Source of the DNA: Acidocella sp.
Lineage (GTDB): Bacteria; Pseudomonadota; Alphaproteobacteria; Acetobacterales; Acetobacteraceae
Reading direction: 5' to 3'
Assembly (NCBI GenBank): GCA_028687415.1
Contig: JAQUAC010000006.1
Span: 1 to 19,901, forward strand
DNA length: 19,901 nucleotides
Shown piece after piece: positions 14,093-19,901 of this stretch. How positions within the stretch are numbered: the stretch's first letter is position 1; each line of letters begins with the position of its first letter. The notes beneath the pieces were generated by a model. The model made no database searches. It was given only the letters and a program-made list of their open reading frames with translations, and was not told the origin of the DNA. The position numbers and the translations under genes are program-made.

Positions 14093-15433
14093 TCAATTCG
14101 TTCCGGTATGTGTACGCACGGATGTCACGGCTGTCTCAAGGTTCGGCCAAGGTGGCAGCCCGGCCTGGGCGCTGCGGAGGTATCCGACGATGGCCGCGAT
14201 CTGGCTGTCGTCGAGTGCCGTGCGGAAAGCCGGCATCGTAACCCCATGCACGCCCTGTGCTGCGGGAATGCCATTGAGGATCGTTTGGATCAGATTTGAC
14301 GGATTATCCAGCCGGGTATCGGTAATGATGCCGAGGTCCGGGCGCTCGGCCTTCACGCTGTCCACCGAGGGGTTGTAGTGGCAGGAAGCACAAGCGGAGG
14401 CATAAAGGCGCTCCCCCAGATCCTTGCGGTAATCCGGGTCGGGCTTGCCTGCCGCGATACTTGCCGCCACGGCCGGGATGGCCGCCGGGTTGCTGTCCTG
14501 AGCACCGGAGATGCTGCCCAGATAGGTGCCAATCGCCTCAATATCGCTATCGGGAAGCTGGCGGAGACCGGCCACCACCTCCGCCATCGGCCCGGCAGCA
14601 ACGCCGTGATAGGGGGCAGAGCCAGTCGTCAGATATGTTGTGAGCGCGTTTACGGTCCAGGGCACGGCGGAGGGGTTTGCATCCGTCAGCGGCGGTGCTG
14701 TCCAGCTATCGACCGCCGCTCCCGCATATTGCTTGCTGTTTTCCTCCGCGCCGAGCGCATTGCGCGGTGTATGGCACGCGCCGCAATGCGCGGGGCCCTC
14801 AACCAGATAGGCGCCACGGTTCCATGCGTCAGATTTTGATGCATCCGGCTCATAGCGGCCAAAATGGACAAAAAGCAGTTTCCAGCCCGACTGCAGGATA
14901 CGCATGTTCAGCGGAAAGGGGATGGACGGCTCTTTCGTCACCTCCTTCACCGGGGCGACATCAGTCATAATATAGGCATAGATGGCATCCACATCCGCGT
15001 CTGACAATTTGGTGAAATGGTCGTACGGGAAGGCTGGAAACAGATTCCGGCCCTCGCGGTCCACCCCCTCATGCATCGCGCGGCGGAAAGCCGTGGGTGA
15101 CCACTCGCCAATACCGGTTTCCGGGTCGGGAGTGATGTTCGAGCCGTAGATTGTGCCAAAGCCGGTCACCATTGGATAATTGCCTGCGTAGGGCGCGCCG
15201 CCCGGCGCGGTGTGACAGGCCGCGCAATAACTCGCAGACGCAAGCAAGCGCCCCTTTTCGACCGTAGCGGCGTCGAAGTGAGGCCGTTCCGAGGGAAGCA
15301 TCGCCGGAAGGCTGGAGTGCCAAGCATAGGCGCCAAACCCGGCACTAACAACAATGGCGACGACTGCAAGCGCGGAGAGTGCAGGTTTAAGTATAATGGC
15401 ACTAATCCTTACAATGTAACATGCGCGGCACAT
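14093..15433 (-). CDS. Tri-heme cytochrome c subunit of the molybdenum dehydrogenase
   Basis: This membrane-anchored periplasmic cytochrome has three CXXCH heme-binding motifs (CAACH, CGACH and CASCH, at about residues 70, 217 and 348), the pattern of cytochrome subunits of membrane alcohol and aldehyde dehydrogenases, which pass electrons to ubiquinone. A hydrophobic N-terminal segment (ALSALAVVAIVVSAGFGAYA) serves as signal or anchor. The start is uncertain. The frame is open to a TTG at 15454; the first ATG is at 15433, but neither has a clear ribosome-binding site. A good AAGGA lies inside the frame, 8 nt before an ATT codon at about residue 13. It is the first gene of the operon and is otherwise full length (446 residues from the ATG). 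Confidence 0.9.
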   Translation of the reverse strand: MCRACYIVRISAIILKPALSALAVVAIVVSAGFGAYAWHSSLPAMLPSERPHFDAATVEKGRLLASASYCAACHTAPGGAPYAGNYPMVTGFGTIYGSNITPDPETGIGEWSPTAFRRAMHEGVDREGRNLFPAFPYDHFTKLSDADVDAIYAYIMTDVAPVKEVTKEPSIPFPLNMRILQSGWKLLFVHFGRYEPDASKSDAWNRGAYLVEGPAHCGACHTPRNALGAEENSKQYAGAAVDSWTAPPLTDANPSAVPWTVNALTTYLTTGSAPYHGVAAGPMAEVVAGLRQLPDSDIEAIGTYLGSISGAQDSNPAAIPAVAASIAAGKPDPDYRKDLGERLYASACASCHYNPSVDSVKAERPDLGIITDTRLDNPSNLIQTILNGIPAAQGVHGVTMPAFRTALDDSQIAAIVGYLRSAQAGLPPWPNLETAVTSVRTHTGTN

Positions 15434-15470
15434 GCGGCGAGGCTTGGTCGTCAACGCATAAGCGGCCAGT

Positions 15471-15504
15471 ATTATCGTGGCGGACTAGGCGGTACAATAT
15501 GTAC
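15471..15504 (-). promoter_or_regulatory. Candidate promoter region and dyad for the molybdenum dehydrogenase operon
   Basis: On the minus strand a GATAAT -10-like element (15471-15476) lies upstream of the cytochrome start. About 15-17 nt further up is a dyad, GTACA-ATA-TGTAC (15492-15504), which overlaps where a -35 would be; a second perfect palindrome TATGTACATA (15498-15507) overlaps it. No good -35 consensus is seen, so activation by a protein bound at the dyad is possible. This is a candidate based on position and symmetry only. Confidence 0.3.
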
Positions 15505-15647
15505 ATACGGATATAACGCTCTGGGCGCGGGGCTGCACCGGGAAGAGGCGCGGTATCTCTGATGAAACGGGTGAAAGCGCTGGAAACAGAGATAAATGTC
15601 TTAAAACTATTTGAGACTGAGGGCGCATGGCACTTCTGAGGCCGGCA

Positions 15648-15675
15648 TTGTCATCATGGGGAAAGCCCATATACT
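15648..15675 (+). promoter_or_regulatory. Promoter of the riboswitch-controlled cobalt transporter
   Basis: TTGTCA (15648-15653) and TATACT (15670-15675) with a 16-nt spacer match the sigma-70 consensus well. The predicted transcription start, around 15682, falls right at the 5' edge of the cobalamin riboswitch, as expected for a riboswitch-led mRNA. Confidence 0.6.
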
Positions 15676-15680
15676 CGCGC

Positions 15681-15850
15681 GTAATGGTTCCTCGTCGAGG
15701 ATGAAAAGGGAACGCGGGTGAGGCGCCATGCCGAAGCCCAGGCTGCCCCCGCAACTGTGAGCGGAGAGCCGATCGCCACAAGCCACTGGGCAACTGGGAA
15801 GGCGGCGAGAGGCGGTGACCCGTGAGCCAGGAGACCTGCCATTATTAGGC
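15681..15850 (+). ncRNA. Cobalamin (AdoCbl) riboswitch
   Basis: The conserved landmarks occur in order: ATGGTTCCTCGTCGAGGATG (15683-15702) followed by AAAAGGGAACGCGGGTG, then GCCGAAGCCCAGGCTGCCCC and CGCAACTGTGAGCGG, GCCACTGGG (15782-15790), GGGAAGGCGG, and the B12 box GTGAGCCAGGAGACCTGCC (15822-15840). It lies directly upstream of a NiCoT-family cobalt/nickel transporter on the same strand. Cobalamin riboswitches usually switch expression off when B12 is plentiful. The boundaries are judged by eye. It does not serve the convergent cob genes in this window, which are on the other strand. Confidence 0.95.
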
Positions 15851-15889
15851 GTCAGCGCTAACGCATCGGGCGGGGTGTCCTGGTGGGGT

Positions 15890-15920
15890 AAGGCCTTTTG
15901 CCGGGCTTGGCCTTGTTTGC
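15890..15920 (+). terminator. Possible attenuator hairpin between riboswitch and transporter
   Basis: AAGGCC (15890-15895) can pair with GGCCTT (15909-15914) around a 13-nt loop, with possible G-U extension, followed by GTTTGC. The U tract is poor, so true intrinsic termination is doubtful. The hairpin lies in the expression-platform position, about 30 nt before the transporter start, and could instead affect initiation. Confidence 0.3.
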
Positions 15921-15951
15921 GATGACAACGCTATGTGAGGCAAAAACTATA

Positions 15952-17022
15952 ATGATTGCATTTCTAAGCCACGTCTTCAATGACGGCACCGCGAATGTCC
16001 GCGGCAAGGTCGTCGGCATTTATGCCTTCCTCATTGCTATAAATATCGGGGCATGGGTATGGGCCGGGGTCTCGTTCCACGACCAGCCGGCCATGCTGGG
16101 TACCGCGCTGCTGGCTTACACGTTCGGCCTACGCCACGCGGTGGATGCCGACCATATCGCCGCCATTGACAATGTCACCCGCAAGTTAATGCAGGAGAAC
16201 AAGCGCCCCATCGCGGTGGGGTTCTTCTTCTCGATGGGGCATTCGCTGGTGCTGCTCATCGGCGTTGTCGCGATCGCGCTGACGGCGATGAGTCTGGCGA
16301 GCAGCTTCGACAATTTCAACAACGAGGCCAGCGTCGCCAGCACGGTCGTCTCGACCAGCTTCATGCTGCTCATCGCGGTCATGAACCTGATGATCGCCGT
16401 TTCAGTGTATAGGACCTTCCAGCACGTCCAGCGCGGCGGCAGCTATGTGGAAGAGGATTTCGACATGCTGCTCAACCAGCGCGGCGTGCTGGCCCGCTTG
16501 TTCCGGCCGATGTTCCGCCTGGTCCATAAGAGCTGGCACATGGCGCCGCTTGGCTTTCTATTTGGCCTGGGTTTCGATACCGTGACCGAGGTAACGCTAC
16601 TCGGCCTTGCCTCCACCCAGGCCGCCCACGGCATGTCGCTATGGCCTATTCTCACCTTCCCGCTGTTGTTCGCCGCGGGCATGTCCCTTATCGACACCAC
16701 TGACGGCATCATGATGCTGGGCGCCTATGGCTGGGCCTTCGTCAAGCCGGTCCGCAAGCTCTATTACAACCTCACCATTACGCTGGTTTCAGTCGCGGTG
16801 GCGCTGGTGGTGGGCGGTATCGAGGGGCTTGGCCTCGTTAGCGGCGAGATGAACCTCACGGGCCCGTTCTGGGACGAGATCGGCGCGCTCAATGATAATT
16901 TCGGTTATCTCGGCTATGCCATCATCGGCATCTTCGGTCTGAGCTGGCTGATCTCGGCCCTGGTCTATCGCATCAAACGTTATGACGAGTTGGAGATTCG
17001 TGTGGCTGATGGCGGTTCCTGA
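15952..17022 (+). CDS. NiCoT-family nickel/cobalt transporter
   Basis: This 356-residue inner-membrane permease of the HoxN/NixA/NhlF family takes up Co2+ and/or Ni2+. The metal-binding signature RHAVDADHIAAIDNVTRKLM (residues 61-80) is complete, as are VGFFFSMGHSLVLL, FGLGFDTVTEVTLLG and GMSLIDTTDGIMMLGAYGWA. About eight hydrophobic segments fit the family topology. The frame is open from TTG 15898, but the ATG at 15952 is preferred: GTGAGG lies 11 nt upstream and homology starts near there. The cobalamin riboswitch upstream and the convergent cobalamin genes argue for cobalt as the physiological metal. Its last 43 nt overlap the 3' end of cobF on the opposite strand. Confidence 0.94.
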   Translation: MIAFLSHVFNDGTANVRGKVVGIYAFLIAINIGAWVWAGVSFHDQPAMLGTALLAYTFGLRHAVDADHIAAIDNVTRKLMQENKRPIAVGFFFSMGHSLVLLIGVVAIALTAMSLASSFDNFNNEASVASTVVSTSFMLLIAVMNLMIAVSVYRTFQHVQRGGSYVEEDFDMLLNQRGVLARLFRPMFRLVHKSWHMAPLGFLFGLGFDTVTEVTLLGLASTQAAHGMSLWPILTFPLLFAAGMSLIDTTDGIMMLGAYGWAFVKPVRKLYYNLTITLVSVAVALVVGGIEGLGLVSGEMNLTGPFWDEIGALNDNFGYLGYAIIGIFGLSWLISALVYRIKRYDELEIRVADGGS

Positions 17023-17777
17023 TCGCCCCGGCGGCGCAGCATATAGATATCCATGATCCATCCATGCGCCGCCCGCGCGGCGGCGCGCCGGGCCATGATC
17101 CGTGACCCTGTCACGGCGAGTGGTCCGGCCTCGATGATCTGCTCCTTCATGCCCAGATACGCTCCCCACCAGATATCCACCCCCTCGGGCGGCAGGGACT
17201 GGAAGGCGCAACCGCCATCCAGCATCACCACCAGCGTGTCGGCCGCCGCGGGCCACCCTTGTTCGCGTAGCCGCCGCCCGGTGGTGACAATAAAGGGCGC
17301 GCCGATTTCATTCAGCGCCACACCATGCGCGGCGGTGAGTGCCTGGATGGCGGTGATGCCCGGGATCACCCTCGTCTCCACCCCAAGTTTTGCGGCGATG
17401 CGCAACGTGCTGTCGTAGAGTGATGGATCGCCCCAAACAAGCAGCGCCACTTCCCCGCCCTCGGGCAGCTCGCGCCTGATAGCCTCTGCCCAGCGCGCCG
17501 CGATGGCCGCATGCCAGTCCTCGACCCCGGCGCGGTAATCCGGATTGGCGGCATCGCGCACCGGCATGTCGAATTCCACGATGCGCATGGCCGGGTTGGT
17601 CTGCACCTCGGCGCAGATGGCGCGGCGCAGCTCTGCGAGATCCGCCTTGTCCGGCCCCTTGCGCGGGATCAGAACCAGCGCTGCCGCGTTGAGCACACGG
17701 ATGGCCTCACGCGTCAGATGCTCCGGGTTGCCGGTGCCGATGCCGATCAGGTTCAGCCGGGTGGTACTGCCGTTCAT
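16980..17777 (-). CDS. cobF: Precorrin-6A synthase (deacetylating), CobF
   Basis: This 265-residue SAM-dependent methyltransferase of the aerobic cobalamin pathway methylates C1 of precorrin-5 and releases acetate to give precorrin-6A. NLIGIGTGNPEHLTREAIRV is the SAM-binding glycine loop of tetrapyrrole methylases, and LLVWGDPSLYDSTLRI, VIPGITAIQALTAAHGVALN and FIVTTGRRLREQGWP are typical of CobF. The ATG overlaps the cobB stop by 4 nt (ATGA). It is the last gene of the minus-strand cob run, and its 3' end overlaps the transporter's 3' end by 43 nt. CobF indicates the oxygen-dependent route of corrin synthesis. Confidence 0.95.
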   Translation of the reverse strand: MNGSTTRLNLIGIGTGNPEHLTREAIRVLNAAALVLIPRKGPDKADLAELRRAICAEVQTNPAMRIVEFDMPVRDAANPDYRAGVEDWHAAIAARWAEAIRRELPEGGEVALLVWGDPSLYDSTLRIAAKLGVETRVIPGITAIQALTAAHGVALNEIGAPFIVTTGRRLREQGWPAAADTLVVMLDGGCAFQSLPPEGVDIWWGAYLGMKEQIIEAGPLAVTGSRIMARRAAARAAHGWIMDIYMLRRRGDQEPPSATRISNSS

Positions 17778-19084
17778 GTGTCTGCCGTAATCAGGTGGAA
17801 AAAGCTGCCGGTGGCCAACCCCCGGCGGGAGCCGGTCTCGGGCACCGTGGCGCCCGTGGCGTCGGTCACGGTGGCGAGGGGCGCATCCGGCTGGGCCAGG
17901 ATGCTGGCGTAGTGGAACTCATGCCCCGCCAGCACCGTCCCCGCCGCATGGCCCGGCATGGGCGCGGCCAGCGTGGCGCGCCGGTAGCCCAAATGCATCC
18001 GCCGCTGCGCGAAGGAGGTCTCCAGCCCGAGCAGCCCGGCCATGACATGGCGCGTGCCCACGGCATCCACCAGCGCCTCGCCCAGCACCATATAGCCGCC
18101 GCATTCGCCATGCACCGGGCGGGTGGCGGCAAAGCCCCGCACCCCCGCCAGAAACCTCCCAGCCCCGGCCAAGGTCCCCGCATGTAGCTCCGGGTAGCCG
18201 CCCGGCAGCCAGCACACATCCGCCGCTTCTGGCGGGGGCTCATCGGCCAGGGGTGAGAAGGGCAGAATCTCCGCCCCCGCCGCGCGCCAGCCCGCCAGCA
18301 TATGCGGGTAGATGAAGGAGAAAGCGGCGTCCCGCGCCAGGGCGATGCGCTGCCCCGGCGGCACGGCCTTCGTGGCTGTGGCCTCAGGCGCCGGCCCGGC
18401 GCTGGCGGTGGTAAGCAGGGCGTTGAGGTCGCAATGCTGGCTAATCAGCCGCGCCGCATCTTCCAGCAGCGCTTCCAGCCTGGGCAGCTCGGCGGCCTGC
18501 ACCAGGCCCAGATGCCGCTCCGGCACCGCCACCGCCGCATTGCGCGGCAGTGCGCCAAACACGGTCAGCCCGGCCTCGGCCATACCCGCGCGCAGCAGCG
18601 CCTCGTGCCGCGGGCTCGCCACGCGGTTCAGTATCACGCCCGCAACCTGCACGCCGGGGCGGAACCGGGCCAGCCCCTGCGCCACGGCGGCGGCGGTCTG
18701 TGCCTGGCCGCTGGCATCCAGCACCAGCACCACCGGCCAGCCCAGGAGTGCCGCAATATCCGCCGTGGCCCCCGTGCCGGTGGCGCCGGGCAGTGCCACG
18801 CCGTCAAACAATCCCATCGAGCCCTCGGCCAGCACCAGATCCGCCCCCGCCCCCACCTTGACCAGCGCCGCAATCTGCCCCGGCTTCATTGCCCAGCTAT
18901 CGAGGTTGAAGCATGTCCGCCCGGTGGCGGCGGCGAGGAAGGCAGGGTCGATGTAATCCGGCCCGGATTTGAACGGCTGCACCGCCAGCCCGCGCGTGCG
19001 CAGGGCACGGGCCAGCCCCAGCGCCACGGTGGTCTTGCCCGCCCCCGAGGCCGGGGCGGCGATAATCAGCCCTTTGGCGCTCAC
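17774..19084 (-). CDS. cobB: Cobyrinate or hydrogenobyrinate a,c-diamide synthase, CobB
   Basis: This 436-residue, glutamine- and ATP-dependent enzyme amidates the a and c side chains of the corrin ring. The N-terminal dethiobiotin-synthase-like domain starts with the P-loop APASGAGKTTVALGLARAL (residues 10-28), followed by QPFKSGPDYIDPAF. The C-terminal class I glutamine amidotransferase domain has CWLPGGYPELHAG and GECGGYMVLGEALVDAVG with the cysteine nucleophile (C328). The C-terminal GSFFHL histidine is also present. In the aerobic pathway the substrate is hydrogenobyrinate. It starts at GTG 19084, overlapping the cobM stop (GTGA), with GGAG 5 nt upstream. Confidence 0.95.
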   Translation of the reverse strand: MSAKGLIIAAPASGAGKTTVALGLARALRTRGLAVQPFKSGPDYIDPAFLAAATGRTCFNLDSWAMKPGQIAALVKVGAGADLVLAEGSMGLFDGVALPGATGTGATADIAALLGWPVVLVLDASGQAQTAAAVAQGLARFRPGVQVAGVILNRVASPRHEALLRAGMAEAGLTVFGALPRNAAVAVPERHLGLVQAAELPRLEALLEDAARLISQHCDLNALLTTASAGPAPEATATKAVPPGQRIALARDAAFSFIYPHMLAGWRAAGAEILPFSPLADEPPPEAADVCWLPGGYPELHAGTLAGAGRFLAGVRGFAATRPVHGECGGYMVLGEALVDAVGTRHVMAGLLGLETSFAQRRMHLGYRRATLAAPMPGHAAGTVLAGHEFHYASILAQPDAPLATVTDATGATVPETGSRRGLATGSFFHLITADT

Positions 19085-19863
19085 GCTGTCTCCGGGAAGC
19101 GCGGATGCGTGCCGAGCGGGCGGTAGCGGCGGTCGTAATCCGGGGCGTAGAGGCGGCTTTGGGCAAAATCCTCCGCCCCCAGCACCCGGCCCACCAGAAT
19201 CAGCGCCGTGCGCTCAATTTGCTGATCCATCATGCCTTCTATGCTGGCCAGCGTGCCGCGCAGGATGCGCTCATCGGGCCAGGAGGCGCGCCACACCACC
19301 GCCACCGGGCAATCCGCCCCGTAATGCGGCAGCAGCGCAGCCACCACCTCGCCTAACACATGAATGGAGAGGTGGATGGCCAGCGTGGCCCCCGTGGCGC
19401 CAAAGGCGGCGAGCGTTTCACCATCCGGCATGGGCGAGGCACGGCCCGAACTGCGCGTCAGCACCACTGATTGCGCCACACCCGGCAGGGTCAGCTCCGC
19501 CCCCAGCGCGGCGGCGGCGGCGGCAAAGGCGGGCACGCCGGGGGTGATGTCATAGGCGATGCCGAGCTGGCGCAGCCGCCGCAACTGCTCGCCCATGGCC
19601 GACCAGATGGCGAGGTCGCCCGAATGCAGCCGGGCGACCTCCAGCCCCTGCGCATCCGCTGTCTGGATTTCGGCGATGATCTCCTCCAGCGAGAGGGGCG
19701 CGGTGTTGATGATCCGCGCCCCTGGCGGGCAATGCGCCAGCACGCCCTCGGGCACCAGCGAGCCGGCATACAGGCAGACCGGCGAGGCGGCGATAAGGTC
19801 GCGCCCGCGCAAGGTGAGCAGGTCCGCCGCCCCCGGTCCAGCCCCGATGAAATGTACGGTCAT
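19081..19863 (-). CDS. cobM: Precorrin-4 C11-methyltransferase, CobM
   Basis: This 260-residue SAM-dependent methylase converts precorrin-4 to precorrin-5. The N-terminal FIGAGPGAADLLTLRGRDLI and the segment VARLHSGDLAIWSAMGEQ, followed by YDITPGVPAF and LTLPGVAQSVVLTRSSGR, are the hallmarks of CobM/CbiF. The ATG at 19863 is preceded by GAGAGG at 8 nt and overlaps the stop of the gene to its right by 4 nt. With cobB and cobF it forms a tightly overlapping operon. The promoter is beyond the right edge. Confidence 0.95.
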   Translation of the reverse strand: MTVHFIGAGPGAADLLTLRGRDLIAASPVCLYAGSLVPEGVLAHCPPGARIINTAPLSLEEIIAEIQTADAQGLEVARLHSGDLAIWSAMGEQLRRLRQLGIAYDITPGVPAFAAAAAALGAELTLPGVAQSVVLTRSSGRASPMPDGETLAAFGATGATLAIHLSIHVLGEVVAALLPHYGADCPVAVVWRASWPDERILRGTLASIEGMMDQQIERTALILVGRVLGAEDFAQSRLYAPDYDRRYRPLGTHPRFPETA

Positions 19864-19901
19864 GATGAAATCCTCTCAGCGATTGCGGCCGTGGCCAAGC
19901 C
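19860..19901 (-). CDS. C-terminal end of an upstream cobalamin-operon gene (partial)
   Basis: Only 13 codons and a stop are visible (GLATAAIAERISS), ending in a TGA that overlaps the cobM ATG by 4 nt, exactly as at the other two junctions of this operon. A C-terminal ATxAIAE-like strand is compatible with CobE or the CbiG C-terminal domain, which often neighbours cobM. Too little is present to name it. Confidence 0.4.
   Translation of the reverse strand, partial: GLATAAIAERISS

Noticed and set aside
12444..14241. Long plus-strand open frames opposite the molybdenum dehydrogenase subunits
   Set aside because: They mirror the codon structure of the real minus-strand genes and show no recognisable domains or ribosome-binding sites.
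18302..19126. Plus-strand open frames of 214-274 codons opposite cobB
   Set aside because: Low-complexity Arg/Gly/His- or Ala/Ser-rich translations, typical shadows of a high-GC gene; cobB itself is unambiguous.
1..19901. CRISPR arrays, tRNA or rRNA genes
   Set aside because: No regularly spaced repeats and no tRNA- or rRNA-like segments were recognised on reading the window.

Overview
The window is GC-rich bacterial DNA that reads as alphaproteobacterial, with several separate metabolic modules and one decaying mobile or defence island. The best lineage hint is the periplasmic, Tat-exported molybdenum dehydrogenase with a [2Fe-2S] subunit and a tri-heme cytochrome c. This arrangement is typical of acetic acid bacteria and other Acetobacteraceae. 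The aerobic-type cobalamin genes (cobF, cobB, cobM) fit the same group. The lineage is inferred from gene content; no marker gene is present.

Layout: (1) Positions 1-2835, minus strand: a hydantoinase/oxoprolinase pair, hyuA then hyuB, with hyuB running off the left edge. (2) Positions about 3227-5555: an accessory island. It holds a frameshifted small ORF, an intact HigB/HigA toxin-antitoxin pair with a promoter-operator, a large serine recombinase broken by a 1-nt frameshift just after its catalytic serine and cut at its 3' end, and a degraded fragment of an IS3-family element. (3) Positions 5679-9055: a CaiB-type CoA-transferase and an acyl-CoA dehydrogenase (translationally coupled, minus), with a divergent LysR regulator. 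(4) Positions about 9056-9620: an AT-richer interval with one small unknown gene under a dyad-containing promoter. (5) Positions 9698-15433, minus: a five-gene molybdenum dehydrogenase operon: tri-heme cytochrome c, [2Fe-2S] subunit, Tat-exported molybdopterin subunit (interrupted by one in-frame TGA), XdhC-like chaperone and MocA-like nucleotidyltransferase. (6) Positions 15648-17022, plus: a promoter and cobalamin riboswitch ahead of a NiCoT-family cobalt/nickel transporter. (7) Positions 16980-19901, minus: cobalamin genes cobM-cobB-cobF, all overlapping by 4 nt, with the last codons of another gene at the right edge.

How the genes work together: the cobalamin riboswitch ties cobalt import to B12 status and lies tail to tail with the corrin-ring genes that need cobalt. 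In the molybdenum operon, MocA and XdhC prepare and deliver the cofactor. The large and [2Fe-2S] subunits would oxidise a substrate (probably an aldehyde or N-heterocycle) and pass electrons through the c-type hemes to the respiratory chain. The CoA-transferase/dehydrogenase pair would activate a carboxylic acid as its CoA thioester and desaturate it.

Most notable are the in-frame stop that separates the predicted catalytic glutamate from the rest of the molybdenum enzyme, the cluster of single-base lesions in the recombinase/IS island beside an intact toxin-antitoxin pair, and several perfect dyads at likely promoters.
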